The notes beneath the pieces were generated by a model. It had not been told where the DNA came from and ran no database searches. It worked only from the letters and a program-made list of their open reading frames with translations. Below, in pieces: positions 36,328 to 45,485 of a stretch of 64,000 nucleotides of DNA. How positions within the stretch are numbered: the stretch's first letter is position 1; each line of letters begins with the position of its first letter. Position numbers and translations under genes: made by a program. Source of the stretch: Streptococcus sp. oral taxon 058 str. F0407 (lineage in GTDB: Bacteria; Bacillota; Bacilli; Lactobacillales; Streptococcaceae). The stretch lies in NCBI RefSeq assembly GCF_000235485.1, contig NZ_JH378888.1, forward strand, positions 126,124-190,123, in the 5' to 3' direction.

Positions 36328-37041
36328 ATGGTAGAGTCTTATAGTAAAAATGCCAATCACAATATGCGTCGTCCTGTCGTCAAGGAAGAAATCGTAGAGT
36401 TCATGCGCCAGCGTCAAAAGCAGGTGACAGGTTCCTTGAAAGAATTGGAGACCTTCGCTCGCAAGGAAAATATTCCCATCATTCCTCATGAAACGGTTGC
36501 TTATTTCCGTTTTCTCATGGAAACCATGCAGCCCAAGAACATTTTGGAGATTGGAACGGCAATTGGCTTTTCTGCCCTCCTGATGGCGGAACATGCGCCA
36601 AATGCCAAGATTACAACGATCGACCGTAATCCTGAGATGATTGGTTTTGCTAAGGAAAATTTTGCCCAGTTTGACAGGCGCAAACAAATCACTCTTTTGG
36701 AAGGAGATGCTGTAGATGTCTTGTCAACCTTGACTGAAACTTATGACTTTGTCTTTATGGATTCGGCCAAGTCCAAGTACATCGTCTTTCTACCAGAAAT
36801 CCTTAAACACTTGGATGTCGGTGGAGTAGTAGTTTTGGATGATATTTTCCAAGGAGGCGATGTTGCCAAGGATATCATGGAAGTCCGTCGGGGTCAACGC
36901 ACAATCTATAAGGGATTACAAAGACTTTTCAAAGCAACTTTGGATAATCCAGATTTAACGGCGACTTTAGTTCCGCTTGGGGACGGCATTCTCATGCTAC
37001 GAAAGAATGTAGCAGATGTCCAACTTTCTGAGAGTGAATGA
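36328..37041 (+). CDS. O-methyltransferase (catechol-type)
   Basis: 237-aa SAM-dependent O-methyltransferase. Start at 36328 (MVESYSKNANHNMRRPVV), one base after pepF; the in-frame ATG at 36286 is inside pepF. Motif I LEIGTAIGFSALLMAE, the acidic TTIDRNPEMI and the metal-binding VFMDSAKSKYIVFLPEIL and VVVLDDIFQGG are clear. Substrates may be hydroxylated tRNA wobble uridines (TrmR-like) or small catechols; homologues in Firmicutes act on tRNA, which I consider the likelier role. Confidence 0.88.
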   Translation: MVESYSKNANHNMRRPVVKEEIVEFMRQRQKQVTGSLKELETFARKENIPIIPHETVAYFRFLMETMQPKNILEIGTAIGFSALLMAEHAPNAKITTIDRNPEMIGFAKENFAQFDRRKQITLLEGDAVDVLSTLTETYDFVFMDSAKSKYIVFLPEILKHLDVGGVVVLDDIFQGGDVAKDIMEVRRGQRTIYKGLQRLFKATLDNPDLTATLVPLGDGILMLRKNVADVQLSESE

Positions 37042-37042
37042 T

Positions 37043-37074
37043 TTTTAGAAAAATTTAAGACAATTTAGTAAAAT
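37043..37074 (+). promoter_or_regulatory. prsA promoter with putative CiaR direct repeat
   Basis: TTTTAG (37043-37048), five A-rich bases, TTTAAG (37054-37059), then nine bases and TAAAAT (37069-37074). This matches the CiaR binding pattern NTTAAG-N5-TTTAAG in front of the -10 box with one mismatch in the first half. Confidence 0.55.
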
Positions 37075-37106
37075 AGAGAAGGTAACTTACCATAAAAGGA
37101 GTAAAC

Positions 37107-38048
37107 ATGAAGAAAAAACTATTGGCAGGAGCCATTACCTTATTATCTGTAGCGACTTTGGCTGCTTGTTCAAAAAGTTCTGAAGGGGCTGACCTCATCA
37201 GCATGAAGGGTGATGTCGTCACTGAACACCAATTTTATGAACAAGTCAAAAACAATCCAACTGCGCAACAAGTCTTGCTTAATATGACCATCCAAAAAGT
37301 ATTTGAAAAACAATATGGTTCAGAAGTGACTAACAAAGAGGTGGATGATGCCGTTGCTGAGGAACAAAAGAAATACGGCGATAGCTACAACAGCGTACTT
37401 CAACGTGCGGGTATGACTCCTGAGACTCGTAAAGCTCAAATTCGCACAAGTAAGTTGGTCGAATTGGCAGTTAAAAAAGCCGCAGAAAACGAATTGACTG
37501 ACGAAGCTTACCAAAAAGCTTTTGAGTCTTATACACCAGATGTAACAGCTCAGATCATCCGTATGGATAATGAAGACAAGGCAAAAGAAGTGCTTGAAAA
37601 AGCAAAAGCAGCAGGAGCTGATTTTGCCCAGTTGGCAAAAGACAACTCAAACGATGACAAGACAAAAGAAAATGGTGGAGAAATTACTTTTGACTCTGCT
37701 TCAACAGAACTTCCAGAACAAGTCAAGAAGGCGGCCTTTGCCTTGGATGTGAATGGTGTCTCTGATGTCATCACAGCGACTGGAACACAAGCCTACAGTA
37801 CCCAATACTACATTATTAAGCTAACCAAGAAAACAGAAAAATCATCAAACCTAGATGATTACAAAGAAAAATTAAAAACAGTCATTTTGACGCAGAAACA
37901 AAACGATTCATCTTTCGTTCAGAGCGTTATCGGGAAAGAATTCCAAGCTGCAAATATTAAAGTGAAAGATCCTGTTTTCCAAAATATCTTTGCCCAATAC
38001 GTTGGTGGTGCAGACTCAAACTCAAGCAGTAGCTCATCAGCAGAATAA
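37107..38048 (+). CDS. prsA: Foldase lipoprotein PrsA (PpmA)
   Basis: 313-aa peptidyl-prolyl isomerase of the parvulin type, anchored outside. The lipoprotein signal ends LAAC at residues ~18-21. An N-terminal SurA-like helical part is followed by the parvulin domain at ~145-245 (AQIIRMDNEDKAKEVLEKAKAAGADF, NGGEITFDS). The Ser-rich C-terminal tail is a linker-like end. In pneumococcus PpmA helps fold secreted proteins and is reported to respond to CiaRH, consistent with the upstream repeat. Terminator follows. Confidence 0.93.
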   Translation: MKKKLLAGAITLLSVATLAACSKSSEGADLISMKGDVVTEHQFYEQVKNNPTAQQVLLNMTIQKVFEKQYGSEVTNKEVDDAVAEEQKKYGDSYNSVLQRAGMTPETRKAQIRTSKLVELAVKKAAENELTDEAYQKAFESYTPDVTAQIIRMDNEDKAKEVLEKAKAAGADFAQLAKDNSNDDKTKENGGEITFDSASTELPEQVKKAAFALDVNGVSDVITATGTQAYSTQYYIIKLTKKTEKSSNLDDYKEKLKTVILTQKQNDSSFVQSVIGKEFQAANIKVKDPVFQNIFAQYVGGADSNSSSSSSAE

Positions 38049-38053
38049 AAAAG

Positions 38054-38088
38054 AAAATACAAACTTTGTCTTGAAGTTTGTATTTTTT
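38054..38088 (+). terminator. Terminator after prsA
   Basis: AAAATACAAACTT pairs with AAGTTTGTATTTTTT over a six-base loop. Confidence 0.9.
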
Positions 38089-38161
38089 GTGATCAGTTTC
38101 GGCCAAAGAGCAAAATTCGAAGGATTGGAGGATAAGAGTTTTTTTCTTTCTGAAAAAATGG

Positions 38162-38167
38162 TATAAT
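38162..38167 (+). promoter_or_regulatory. -10 box of the ftsW-ppc region
   Basis: TGGTATAAT lies 70 bases before ftsW. The leader contains a small hairpin (GAACAG/CTGTTTC). Confidence 0.55.
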
Positions 38168-38236
38168 AGCAATCAAAACTAGAAAATAAAACGGAATTAG
38201 GAACAGTTTTCTCTGTTTCTATTAGAGTGGTGACAT

Positions 38237-39460
38237 ATGAAAATTAGTAAAAGGCACCTATTGAACTATTCCATTTTGATTCCTTACCTCCTTTTATCGA
38301 TTTTGGGTCTAATTGTTGTTTACTCAACGACGAGTGCTACCTTGATCCAAGAAGGGAAAAGCGCTCTTCAGTTAGCTCGGAACCAAGGAATGTTTTGGGT
38401 AGTTAGTTTGGTTTTGATTGCCTTAATTTATAAACTGAAACTTGGTTTTTTAAGAAATGAACGCTTGATTTTTATCGTTATGTTTGTAGAGATGATTCTC
38501 CTAGCTTTGGCTCGGCTAATTGGAACACCAGTCAATGGTGCCTACGGTTGGATTTCTGTAGGACCTGTAACGATTCAGCCTGCGGAGTACCTTAAGATTA
38601 TCATTATTTGGTACCTAGCCCATCGATTCTCAAAACAGCAAGATGAGATAGCTGTTTACGACTTCCAAGTCTTGACTCAGAATCAGTGGTTACCTCGAGC
38701 TTTTAACGACTGGCGTTTCGTTTTACTGGTTTTGATTGGTAGTTTGGGAATTTTCCCTGACTTGGGAAATGCGACCATTCTGGTCTTGGTGTCGCTGCTT
38801 ATGTACACAGTCAGCGGAATTGCCTATCGTTGGTTCTCGACTATTCTAGCTCTCTTAGCAGGAAGTTCTATTTTAGTCTTGTCTGTCATTCGCTTTGTCG
38901 GGGTTGAAAAGTTTTCTCAAATTCCGGTATTTGGTTACGTTGCTAAACGTTTCAGCGCCTTCTTTAATCCCTTTACTGACTTGGCGGGTGCAGGACACCA
39001 GCTCGCAAATTCCTACTATGCAATGGTAAATGGTGGCTGGTTTGGACTTGGATTAGGAAATTCCATTGAGAAACGTGGTTATTTGCCAGAAGCACATACG
39101 GATTTCGTCTTTTCAATCGTCATCGAGGAGTTTGGATTTGTAGGAGCGGGTATGATTTTGGCTTTACTCTTCTTTTTGATTTTGCGAATCATCCTGGTTG
39201 GTATTCGAGCTAAGGACCCCTTTAACTCTATGGTTGCCATCGGTGTCGGGGGGATGATTCTGGTTCAGGTCTTTGTCAATATCGGTGGAATTTCAGGGTT
39301 GATTCCTTCTACAGGGGTAACCTTCCCCTTCCTTTCACAAGGAGGGAATAGTCTTCTGGTCTTATCTGTAGCCATTGCCTTTGTACTAAATATCGATGCC
39401 AGCGAAAAACGTGCCAAACTTATCAGAGAATATGAAAGTCAACCTTCTGCTACTCTGTAA
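38237..39460 (+). CDS. ftsW: Septal peptidoglycan polymerase FtsW (SEDS family)
   Basis: 407-aa integral membrane glycosyltransferase that works with PBP2x at the division septum. The first membrane segment is [18 protein letters not shown], the central stretch [14 protein letters not shown] carries a catalytic-region signature, and [24 protein letters not shown] is the SEDS family motif. About ten membrane segments are seen. A 70-nt leader precedes it. ppc follows 23 bases downstream. Confidence 0.94.
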   Translation: MKISKRHLLNYSILIPYLLLSILGLIVVYSTTSATLIQEGKSALQLARNQGMFWVVSLVLIALIYKLKLGFLRNERLIFIVMFVEMILLALARLIGTPVNGAYGWISVGPVTIQPAEYLKIIIIWYLAHRFSKQQDEIAVYDFQVLTQNQWLPRAFNDWRFVLLVLIGSLGIFPDLGNATILVLVSLLMYTVSGIAYRWFSTILALLAGSSILVLSVIRFVGVEKFSQIPVFGYVAKRFSAFFNPFTDLAGAGHQLANSYYAMVNGGWFGLGLGNSIEKRGYLPEAHTDFVFSIVIEEFGFVGAGMILALLFFLILRIILVGIRAKDPFNSMVAIGVGGMILVQVFVNIGGISGLIPSTGVTFPFLSQGGNSLLVLSVAIAFVLNIDASEKRAKLIREYESQPSATL

Positions 39461-39483
39461 GGATTGTATGGAAAGGAAAGTTT

Positions 39484-42180
39484 ATGTCACTTCAAAAATT
39501 AGAAAACTATAGTAATAAAGCAGTCGTCCAAGAAGAAGTCTTGATTCTGACTGAGCTATTAGAAGATATCACTAAAAATATGCTGGCGCCTGAGACTTTT
39601 GATAAAATCATGCAGTTGAAGGATTTGTCTACAAGCGAAAACTATCAAGGACTCAATAAATTGGTGACCAGCCTTTCAAACGAGGAAATGATCTATATTT
39701 CTCGCTATTTCTCAATCCTTCCACTCTTGATCAATATCTCTGAAGATGTGGATTTGGCTTATGAGATCAATCACCAAAATAATGTGGACCAAGACTACCT
39801 AGGAAAACTGTCAACAACCATTAAGATGGTGGCTGAAAAAGAAAACGCGGCTGCAATTTTGGAGCAGCTGAATGTAGTTCCAGTTTTGACGGCCCATCCA
39901 ACACAAGTACAACGCAAGAGTATGCTGGATTTAACCAATCATATCCATACACTCTTACGGAAGTACCGTGATGTCAAACTAGGCTTGATCAACAAAGAAA
40001 AATGGCACACAGATCTCCGTCGTTACATTGAAATTATCATGCAAACGGATATGATTCGCGAGAAGAAATTGAAGGTAACCAACGAAATCACCAACGTGAT
40101 GGAGTACTATCAGAGTTCTTTCTTGAATGCTGTTCCACGTTTGACGGCTGAGTATAAAAAATTAGCTAAAGAACAAGGTATCGAGCTCCAACATCCAAAA
40201 CCGATTACTATGGGGATGTGGATCGGAGGAGACCGTGATGGAAATCCTTTCGTAACTGCGGAAACCCTCAACAAATCAGCCTTGACTCAGTGTGAAGTCA
40301 TCATGAACTACTATGATGAGAAGATTTATAACCTCTATCGTGAATTCTCACTTTCAACCAGTATTGTGAATGTTAGTGACAAGGTTCGTGAGATGGCGCT
40401 CAAGTCTCAAGATAATTCCATTTATCGTGAAAAAGAACTCTATCGTCGTGCCCTCTTTGACATCCAAGCTAAGATGCAGGCAACCAAGACCTATCTTATC
40501 GAAGACAAGGATGTTCATCCAAGATATGCCACTGCAGATGAATTCTACCAAGACTTGTTAGCCATCCGAGATTCTCTATTAGAGAACAAAGGTGAGTACC
40601 TGATTTCAGGAGAATTTGTCGAGTTGATGCAGGCGGTTGAAATCTTTGGCTTCTATCTTGCCTCTATCGACATGCGCCAAGATTCTAGTGTCCACGAAGC
40701 TTGTGTCGCAGAATTGTTAGCATCCGCAGGTATCAACGACCATTATAGTGACCTTTCTGAAGACGAAAAATGCGCCCTCCTATTAAAAGAGTTAGAAGAA
40801 GATCCTCGTATCCTCTCAGCAACTCATGCTGAAAAGTCAGAACTACTTGAGAAAGAACTATCTATCTTTAAAGCCGCTCGCAAGTTGAAGGATAAATTAG
40901 GTGAAAACGTCATCCGTCAAACCATCATCTCTCATGCAACCAGCGTGTCTGATATGCTAGAACTAGCCATTATGCTTAAGGAAGTCGGCTTGGTGGATGA
41001 CCAAAAAGCCCGCGTTCAGATTGTTCCTCTCTTTGAAACGATCGAGGACTTGGATCACTCAGAAGAAACCATGAGAAGATATTTCTCTCTTCCTTTGGCT
41101 AAAAAATGGATTGCTTCAAAAGATAACTATCAGGAAATCATGCTTGGCTACTCTGATAGTAACAAGGACGGTGGTTACCTGTCATCATGTTGGACTCTAT
41201 ATAAAGCTCAACAGCAACTGACTGCTATTGGTGATGAATTTGGCGTTAAGGTCACTTTCTTCCATGGTCGTGGTGGTACTGTGGGTCGTGGTGGTGGACC
41301 AACTTATGAAGCTATCACATCTCAACCACTCAAGTCTATCAAAGACCGCATCCGTCTGACTGAGCAGGGAGAAGTGATTGGAAACAAATACGGTAACAAA
41401 GACGCTGCTTATTATAACCTTGAAATGTTGGTTTCTGCAGCCATTAACCGTATGATTACCAAGAAGAAGAGTGATACCAATACGTCAAATCGTTACGAAG
41501 CTATCATGGATCAAGTAGTAGACCGTAGCTACGATATCTACCGTGATTTGGTCTTTGGAAATGAACATTTCTATGACTATTTCTTCGAGTCAAGCCCAAT
41601 CAAAGCTATTTCAAGCTTCAACATCGGTTCGCGTCCAGCAGCTCGTAAGACCATCACTGAAATTGGCGGTTTGCGTGCCATCCCTTGGGTCTTCTCATGG
41701 TCACAAAGCCGTGTCATGTTCCCTGGTTGGTACGGAGTGGGATCCAGCTTCAAAGAGTTTATTGATCAGAATCCTGATAATATTGAGATCCTCCGTGACA
41801 TGTACCAAAACTGGCCTTTCTTCCAATCTTTGCTTTCCAATGTAGACATGGTCTTATCTAAGTCTAACATGAACATTGCCTTTGAATATGCCAAGCTCTG
41901 TGAAGATGAAGAAGTGCAGGCTATCTACTACACTATTTTAGATGAATGGCAATTGACCAAGAACGTTATTCTAGCTATCGAAGGCTATGACGAACTCTTG
42001 GCTGAAAACTCTTACCTAAAAGACAGTCTAAACTATCGTATGCCTTACTTTAATATCCTTAACTATATCCAGTTGGAGTTGATCAAACGTCAACGTCGCG
42101 GCGAATTGTCAGCAGACGAAGAAAGACTAATCCATACAACTATCAACGGAATTGCAACAGGTTTGCGTAATTCAGGCTGA
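39484..42180 (+). CDS. ppc: Phosphoenolpyruvate carboxylase
   Basis: Makes oxaloacetate from PEP and bicarbonate, the anaplerotic route in streptococci, which lack a complete TCA cycle. 898 aa. The catalytic His is in [13 protein letters not shown] (~residue 138) and further conserved blocks are [26 protein letters not shown] (Lys), [17 protein letters not shown] and GSRPAARK, with NTG-like end residues NSG. Length fits the family. Ribosome binding site AAAGGAAAGTTT. A terminator follows. Confidence 0.97.
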   Translation: MSLQKLENYSNKAVVQEEVLILTELLEDITKNMLAPETFDKIMQLKDLSTSENYQGLNKLVTSLSNEEMIYISRYFSILPLLINISEDVDLAYEINHQNNVDQDYLGKLSTTIKMVAEKENAAAILEQLNVVPVLTAHPTQVQRKSMLDLTNHIHTLLRKYRDVKLGLINKEKWHTDLRRYIEIIMQTDMIREKKLKVTNEITNVMEYYQSSFLNAVPRLTAEYKKLAKEQGIELQHPKPITMGMWIGGDRDGNPFVTAETLNKSALTQCEVIMNYYDEKIYNLYREFSLSTSIVNVSDKVREMALKSQDNSIYREKELYRRALFDIQAKMQATKTYLIEDKDVHPRYATADEFYQDLLAIRDSLLENKGEYLISGEFVELMQAVEIFGFYLASIDMRQDSSVHEACVAELLASAGINDHYSDLSEDEKCALLLKELEEDPRILSATHAEKSELLEKELSIFKAARKLKDKLGENVIRQTIISHATSVSDMLELAIMLKEVGLVDDQKARVQIVPLFETIEDLDHSEETMRRYFSLPLAKKWIASKDNYQEIMLGYSDSNKDGGYLSSCWTLYKAQQQLTAIGDEFGVKVTFFHGRGGTVGRGGGPTYEAITSQPLKSIKDRIRLTEQGEVIGNKYGNKDAAYYNLEMLVSAAINRMITKKKSDTNTSNRYEAIMDQVVDRSYDIYRDLVFGNEHFYDYFFESSPIKAISSFNIGSRPAARKTITEIGGLRAIPWVFSWSQSRVMFPGWYGVGSSFKEFIDQNPDNIEILRDMYQNWPFFQSLLSNVDMVLSKSNMNIAFEYAKLCEDEEVQAIYYTILDEWQLTKNVILAIEGYDELLAENSYLKDSLNYRMPYFNILNYIQLELIKRQRRGELSADEERLIHTTINGIATGLRNSG

Positions 42181-42189
42181 TATTCTACA

Positions 42190-42219
42190 AGCTTCCTCTT
42201 TTTTCAAGGGGAAGTTTTT
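42190..42219 (+). terminator. Terminator after ppc
   Basis: AGCTTCC/GGGAAGTT stem around a T-rich loop, followed by TTTTTG. Confidence 0.6.
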
Positions 42220-42248
42220 GAATAGTTTAAAAAATTCTAAAAATAGTC

Positions 42249-42276
42249 TTGACAAGTAATTGAAAAATGATATAAT
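42249..42276 (+). promoter_or_regulatory. Promoter of the T-box leader
   Basis: Consensus TTGACA (42249-42254) and TATAAT (42271-42276) with 16 bases between. Confidence 0.85.
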
Positions 42277-42282
42277 TTAAAC

Positions 42283-42520
42283 ATTCAGAAAGTAATCATA
42301 CTCATTTTTTAGAGAGTCTGTGGTTGGTGGAAACAGATAAATGAAAGTGATGAAAATTGGGCTGAATGTACTTAAGAATTTGAAATCATAAAAATTCGGT
42401 GAGCACACCTTACAGTGCAACTCGTGATTGCGAGAAAGAGCGATAGGGATATTCCCTATAATTGAGGTGGCACCGCGCATCGACGTCCTCACACAAGTTT
42501 TTTGTGTGAGGACTTTTTTG
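42283..42520 (+). promoter_or_regulatory. T-box riboswitch (tryptophan type) with terminator
   Basis: The leader shows stem I features (GAGAGTCTG, GGTTGGTGGAAAC, GTGATGAAAATTGGG), the T-box core TTGAGGTGGCACCGCG at 42462-42477 and then the terminator GTCCTCACACAA/TTGTGTGAGGAC (42485-42513) with a T run. The probable specifier codon is TGG at 42358-42360, and the T-box bulge TGGC would pair with the tRNA end GCCA, as expected for tRNA-Trp with discriminator G. Uncharged tRNA-Trp should allow read-through into the transporter genes. Confidence 0.9.
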
Positions 42521-42533
42521 TTGGAGGAAACTT

Positions 42534-42611
42534 ATGGAATTTAAACGATGGCGTCGCTTGTTTTGTTTAAAAGAGCATTATACAAGTGATTTAAAAGGAG
42601 AAAAAATATGA
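42534..42611 (+). CDS. Possible 25-aa leader ORF between T-box and trpX
   Basis: An ATG at 42534 preceded by TTGGAGGAAACTT (a good ribosome binding site) opens 25 codons beginning MEFKRWRRLF, with a single Trp codon. Its TGA overlaps the trpX ATG (ATGA), so ribosomes ending here could re-start on trpX. It lies after the terminator, so it is made only on read-through. No homologue is recognised. Confidence 0.45.
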   Translation: MEFKRWRRLFCLKEHYTSDLKGEKI

Positions 42612-43603
42612 AAAATAAACGTTTAATTGGAATTATCGCTGGATTAGCAGTATTGGTAGTAGCTAGTTTGATCTATTCATCTATGAACAAGCCAGCAGCT
42701 AAGGTGGAGCAAAAAGTTGCTAAGGTTGGTGTCCTTCAGTTTGTTAGCCACCCCTCTTTAGACTTGATTTACCAAGGAATTCAAGATGGACTAGCTGAAG
42801 AAGGCTATAAGGACGACCAAGTAAAAATCGACTTTATGAACTCTGAAGGTGATCAGAGCAAGGTTGCAACCATGAGTAAACAATTGGTAGCAAATGGAAA
42901 CGATGTTGTTGTTGGGATTGCAACACCAGCAGCTCAAGGACTAGCAAGTGCTACAAAAGACCTACCAGTTATCATGGCTGCTATTACAGACCCAATCGGT
43001 GCTAACTTGGTCAAAGATTTGAAAAAACCAGGTGGCAACATCACAGGGGTGTCAGACCACAACCCAGCTGAACAACAAGTGGAATTGATTAAAACTTTGA
43101 CACCAAATGTCAAAACAATCGGCGCTCTCTACTCAAGCAGTGAAGATAACTCAAAATCACAAGTTGAAGAATTCAAGGCTTATGCTGAAAAAGCAGGTTT
43201 GACAGTCGAAACCTTTTCCGTTCCATCAACAAATGAAATTGCCTCAACAGTCAATGTTATGACTAGCAAGGTTGACGCAATCTGGGTTCCAATTGACAAC
43301 ACCATCGCATCAGCCTTCCCAACAGTTGTATCAAGCAACCAAACAGCTAAAAAACCAATCTACCCAAGTGCCACTGCCATGGTAGAAGCAGGTGGATTAG
43401 CATCTGTAGTAGTTGACCAACACGATCTTGGAGTGGCTACTGGTAAGATGATTGCTAAAGTTTTGAAAGGTGAAAAACCAGCTGATACTCCAGTTAATGT
43501 CTTCTCAACTGGTAAGTCAGTGATTAACAGAAAACTAGCGCAAGAACTTGGCATCACAATCCCTGAGTCTGTTCTAAAAGAAGCAGGACAAGTGATTGAA
43601 TAA
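42608..43603 (+). CDS. trpX: ABC transporter substrate-binding protein, tryptophan uptake (TrpX-like)
   Basis: 331-aa extracellular binding protein of the ABC_sub_bind/LIV-type family. The N terminus is a hydrophobic segment (~residues 5-25) without a lipobox Cys, so it is probably membrane-anchored. The family blocks GVLQFVSHPSLDLIYQGIQDGL, VGIATPAAQGLA, VIMAAITDPIGA and WVPIDNTIASA are visible. Placement behind a Trp-type T-box, as known for TrpXYZ in streptococci, suggests tryptophan or a precursor. Followed by a hairpin that may lower read-through to the permease gene. Confidence 0.88.
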   Translation: MKNKRLIGIIAGLAVLVVASLIYSSMNKPAAKVEQKVAKVGVLQFVSHPSLDLIYQGIQDGLAEEGYKDDQVKIDFMNSEGDQSKVATMSKQLVANGNDVVVGIATPAAQGLASATKDLPVIMAAITDPIGANLVKDLKKPGGNITGVSDHNPAEQQVELIKTLTPNVKTIGALYSSSEDNSKSQVEEFKAYAEKAGLTVETFSVPSTNEIASTVNVMTSKVDAIWVPIDNTIASAFPTVVSSNQTAKKPIYPSATAMVEAGGLASVVVDQHDLGVATGKMIAKVLKGEKPADTPVNVFSTGKSVINRKLAQELGITIPESVLKEAGQVIE

Positions 43604-43610
43604 AGATAAA

Positions 43611-43641
43611 GGAGGAGTTGGGGACATCTCCTCCCATTTTT
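43611..43641 (+). terminator. Hairpin between the binding-protein and permease genes
   Basis: GGAGGAG pairs with CTCCTCC, followed by CATTTTTAC. This is likely a partial terminator that gives more binding protein than permease. Confidence 0.55.
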
Positions 43642-43668
43642 ACTAAAGAAAGAAGTGAGTGAAAGATT

Positions 43669-44535
43669 ATGATAGTATCCATTATTTCTCAGGGAATGGT
43701 GTGGGCGATTTTAGGTTTGGGAATCTTTATGACCTTCCGAATTTTGAATTTCCCAGATATGACTACTGAGGGCTCTTTTCCTCTAGGAGGAGCAGTAGCT
43801 GTTACCTTGATAACACAAGGGGTTAATCCATTTTTAGCGACCTTGGCTGCAGTAGGGGCAGGCTGCCTAGCTGGTATGGCAACGGGTCTCTTATACACCA
43901 AAGGTAAAATTCCAACTCTCTTATCAGGGATTTTGGTCATGACTTCCTGCCATTCCATCATGCTCATGATTATGGAACGTGCCAATCTGGGGCTTCTTGG
44001 CACTAAGCAAATTCAGGATGTCTTGCCTTTTGATTCGGACCTCAATCAACTCTTGACTGGATTTATCTTTGTTGCCCTTGTTATTGGACTCATGCTCTTT
44101 TTCCTAGATACCAAATTAGGTCAGGCCTACATCGCTACAGGTGATAATCCTGACATGGCTCGTAGTTTTGGAATTCATGTTGGTCGTATGGAACTCATGG
44201 GTTTGGTTCTCTCAAATGGGATTATCGCGCTTGCAGGAGCCTTAATTGCTCAACAAGAAGGATACGCGGATGTTTCCCGAGGAATCGGAGTGATTGTCGT
44301 AGGGCTTGCTAGCTTGATTATTGGTGAGGTTTTGTTCCAGAGTTTGACCTTGGCAGAGCGACTCATGACCATCGTTGTAGGCTCTATCGCTTATCAGTTC
44401 CTCGTTTGGGGAGTGATTGCTCTTGGATTTAATACAAGTTATCTTCGTTTGTACAGCGCCTTAATTTTAGCAGTTTGCCTTATGATTCCAACCTTCAAAA
44501 GCAAATACCTGAAAGGAGTCAAGTTTAGCAAATGA
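43669..44535 (+). CDS. trpY: ABC transporter permease of the TrpXYZ-type system
   Basis: 288-aa membrane protein with about eight to nine helices, of the BPD_transp_2 (LivH/YtfT-like) group. LRILNFPDMTTEGSF-type N terminus (FRILNFPDMTTEGSFPLG) and LVLSNGIIALAGALIAQQEGYADVSRGIG, the cytoplasmic coupling loop of the family, are visible. It forms the pore with the following ATPase. The ATPase start overlaps its 3' end. Confidence 0.85.
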   Translation: MIVSIISQGMVWAILGLGIFMTFRILNFPDMTTEGSFPLGGAVAVTLITQGVNPFLATLAAVGAGCLAGMATGLLYTKGKIPTLLSGILVMTSCHSIMLMIMERANLGLLGTKQIQDVLPFDSDLNQLLTGFIFVALVIGLMLFFLDTKLGQAYIATGDNPDMARSFGIHVGRMELMGLVLSNGIIALAGALIAQQEGYADVSRGIGVIVVGLASLIIGEVLFQSLTLAERLMTIVVGSIAYQFLVWGVIALGFNTSYLRLYSALILAVCLMIPTFKSKYLKGVKFSK

Positions 44536-45290
44536 CAGCAATTGTAGAATTAAAAAATGCTACCAAAGTCATCACGAATGGCTTTGACGAGGAAAAAATC
44601 ATCCTTAATGATGTTTCTCTTGAAATTTTTGAACATGATTTCATTACCATCCTAGGTGGAAATGGAGCTGGGAAGTCAACTCTTTTTAACACTATTGCAG
44701 GTACCTTACCTTTAACAAGCGGAAGTATCCGCATCATGGGCGAGGACGTGACGCATTTTTCACCTGAAAAGAGGGCTAAGTACTTGTCCCGTGTCTTTCA
44801 GGATCCCAAGATGGGTACGGCTCCCCGTATGACGGTAGCGGAAAATCTCTTGATTGCCAAGTTTCGTGGTGAGAAGAGAGGGCTCCTTCCTAGAAGGCTA
44901 TCAAGCCATAGAGAAGAGTTTCAGGCTACCATTGAAAAAGTGGGAAATGGCCTTGAAAAACATCTGGACACCCCTATAGAGTTTCTATCAGGTGGTCAAC
45001 GACAAGCTCTAAGTCTTTTGATGGCAACCTTGAAGCGCCCAGAGTTGCTCTTGTTGGATGAACACACAGCAGCTCTCGACCCAAAGACCAGTGTTGCACT
45101 TATGGAGTTAACAGATGAATTTGTCAGCAAAGACTATCTGACAGCCCTCATGATTACCCACCATATGGAAGATGCCCTCAAGTATGGAAATCGTCTGATT
45201 GTCATGAAGGAAGGGCGTATCATTCAAGATTTGAACAAAGAAGAAAAATCAAAAATGAAAATTTCAGACTACTATCAATTATTTGAGTAA
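44532..45290 (+). CDS. trpZ: ABC transporter ATP-binding protein of the TrpXYZ-type system
   Basis: 252-aa ATPase. Walker A GGNGAGKSTLFN (~residues 42-53), Q-loop region FQDPKMGTAPRMTVAENLL, the signature FLSGGQRQALSLLMAT, Walker B LLLLDEHTAALDP (with His in place of Pro in DEPT) and the H-loop MITHHME. The start overlaps the permease stop by 4 bases (ATGA). A terminator ends the operon. Confidence 0.9.
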   Translation: MTAIVELKNATKVITNGFDEEKIILNDVSLEIFEHDFITILGGNGAGKSTLFNTIAGTLPLTSGSIRIMGEDVTHFSPEKRAKYLSRVFQDPKMGTAPRMTVAENLLIAKFRGEKRGLLPRRLSSHREEFQATIEKVGNGLEKHLDTPIEFLSGGQRQALSLLMATLKRPELLLLDEHTAALDPKTSVALMELTDEFVSKDYLTALMITHHMEDALKYGNRLIVMKEGRIIQDLNKEEKSKMKISDYYQLFE

Positions 45291-45326
45291 AATAGAGAAT
45301 TGTTCATCAAAAATAGTGAAGATTAG

Positions 45327-45358
45327 CTTAGAAGCACGGAAGTGTTTCTGAGTTTTTT
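45327..45358 (+). terminator. Terminator after the tryptophan-type ABC operon
   Basis: CTTAGAAGCAC pairs with GTGTTTCTGAG (a few mismatches/G-U) over GGAA and is followed by TTTTTT. Confidence 0.65.
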
Positions 45359-45485
45359 ATCTTCCCTTTCTATCAAGAAAAATAAGGCAAAGAGAATTAC
45401 GGAAAGCGTATGAAATGGTTTACTTTTTTTCAGAAATAAGCTATACTAGTTTACGTGAAACTATGATAAGATGGAGGTATTGTGT

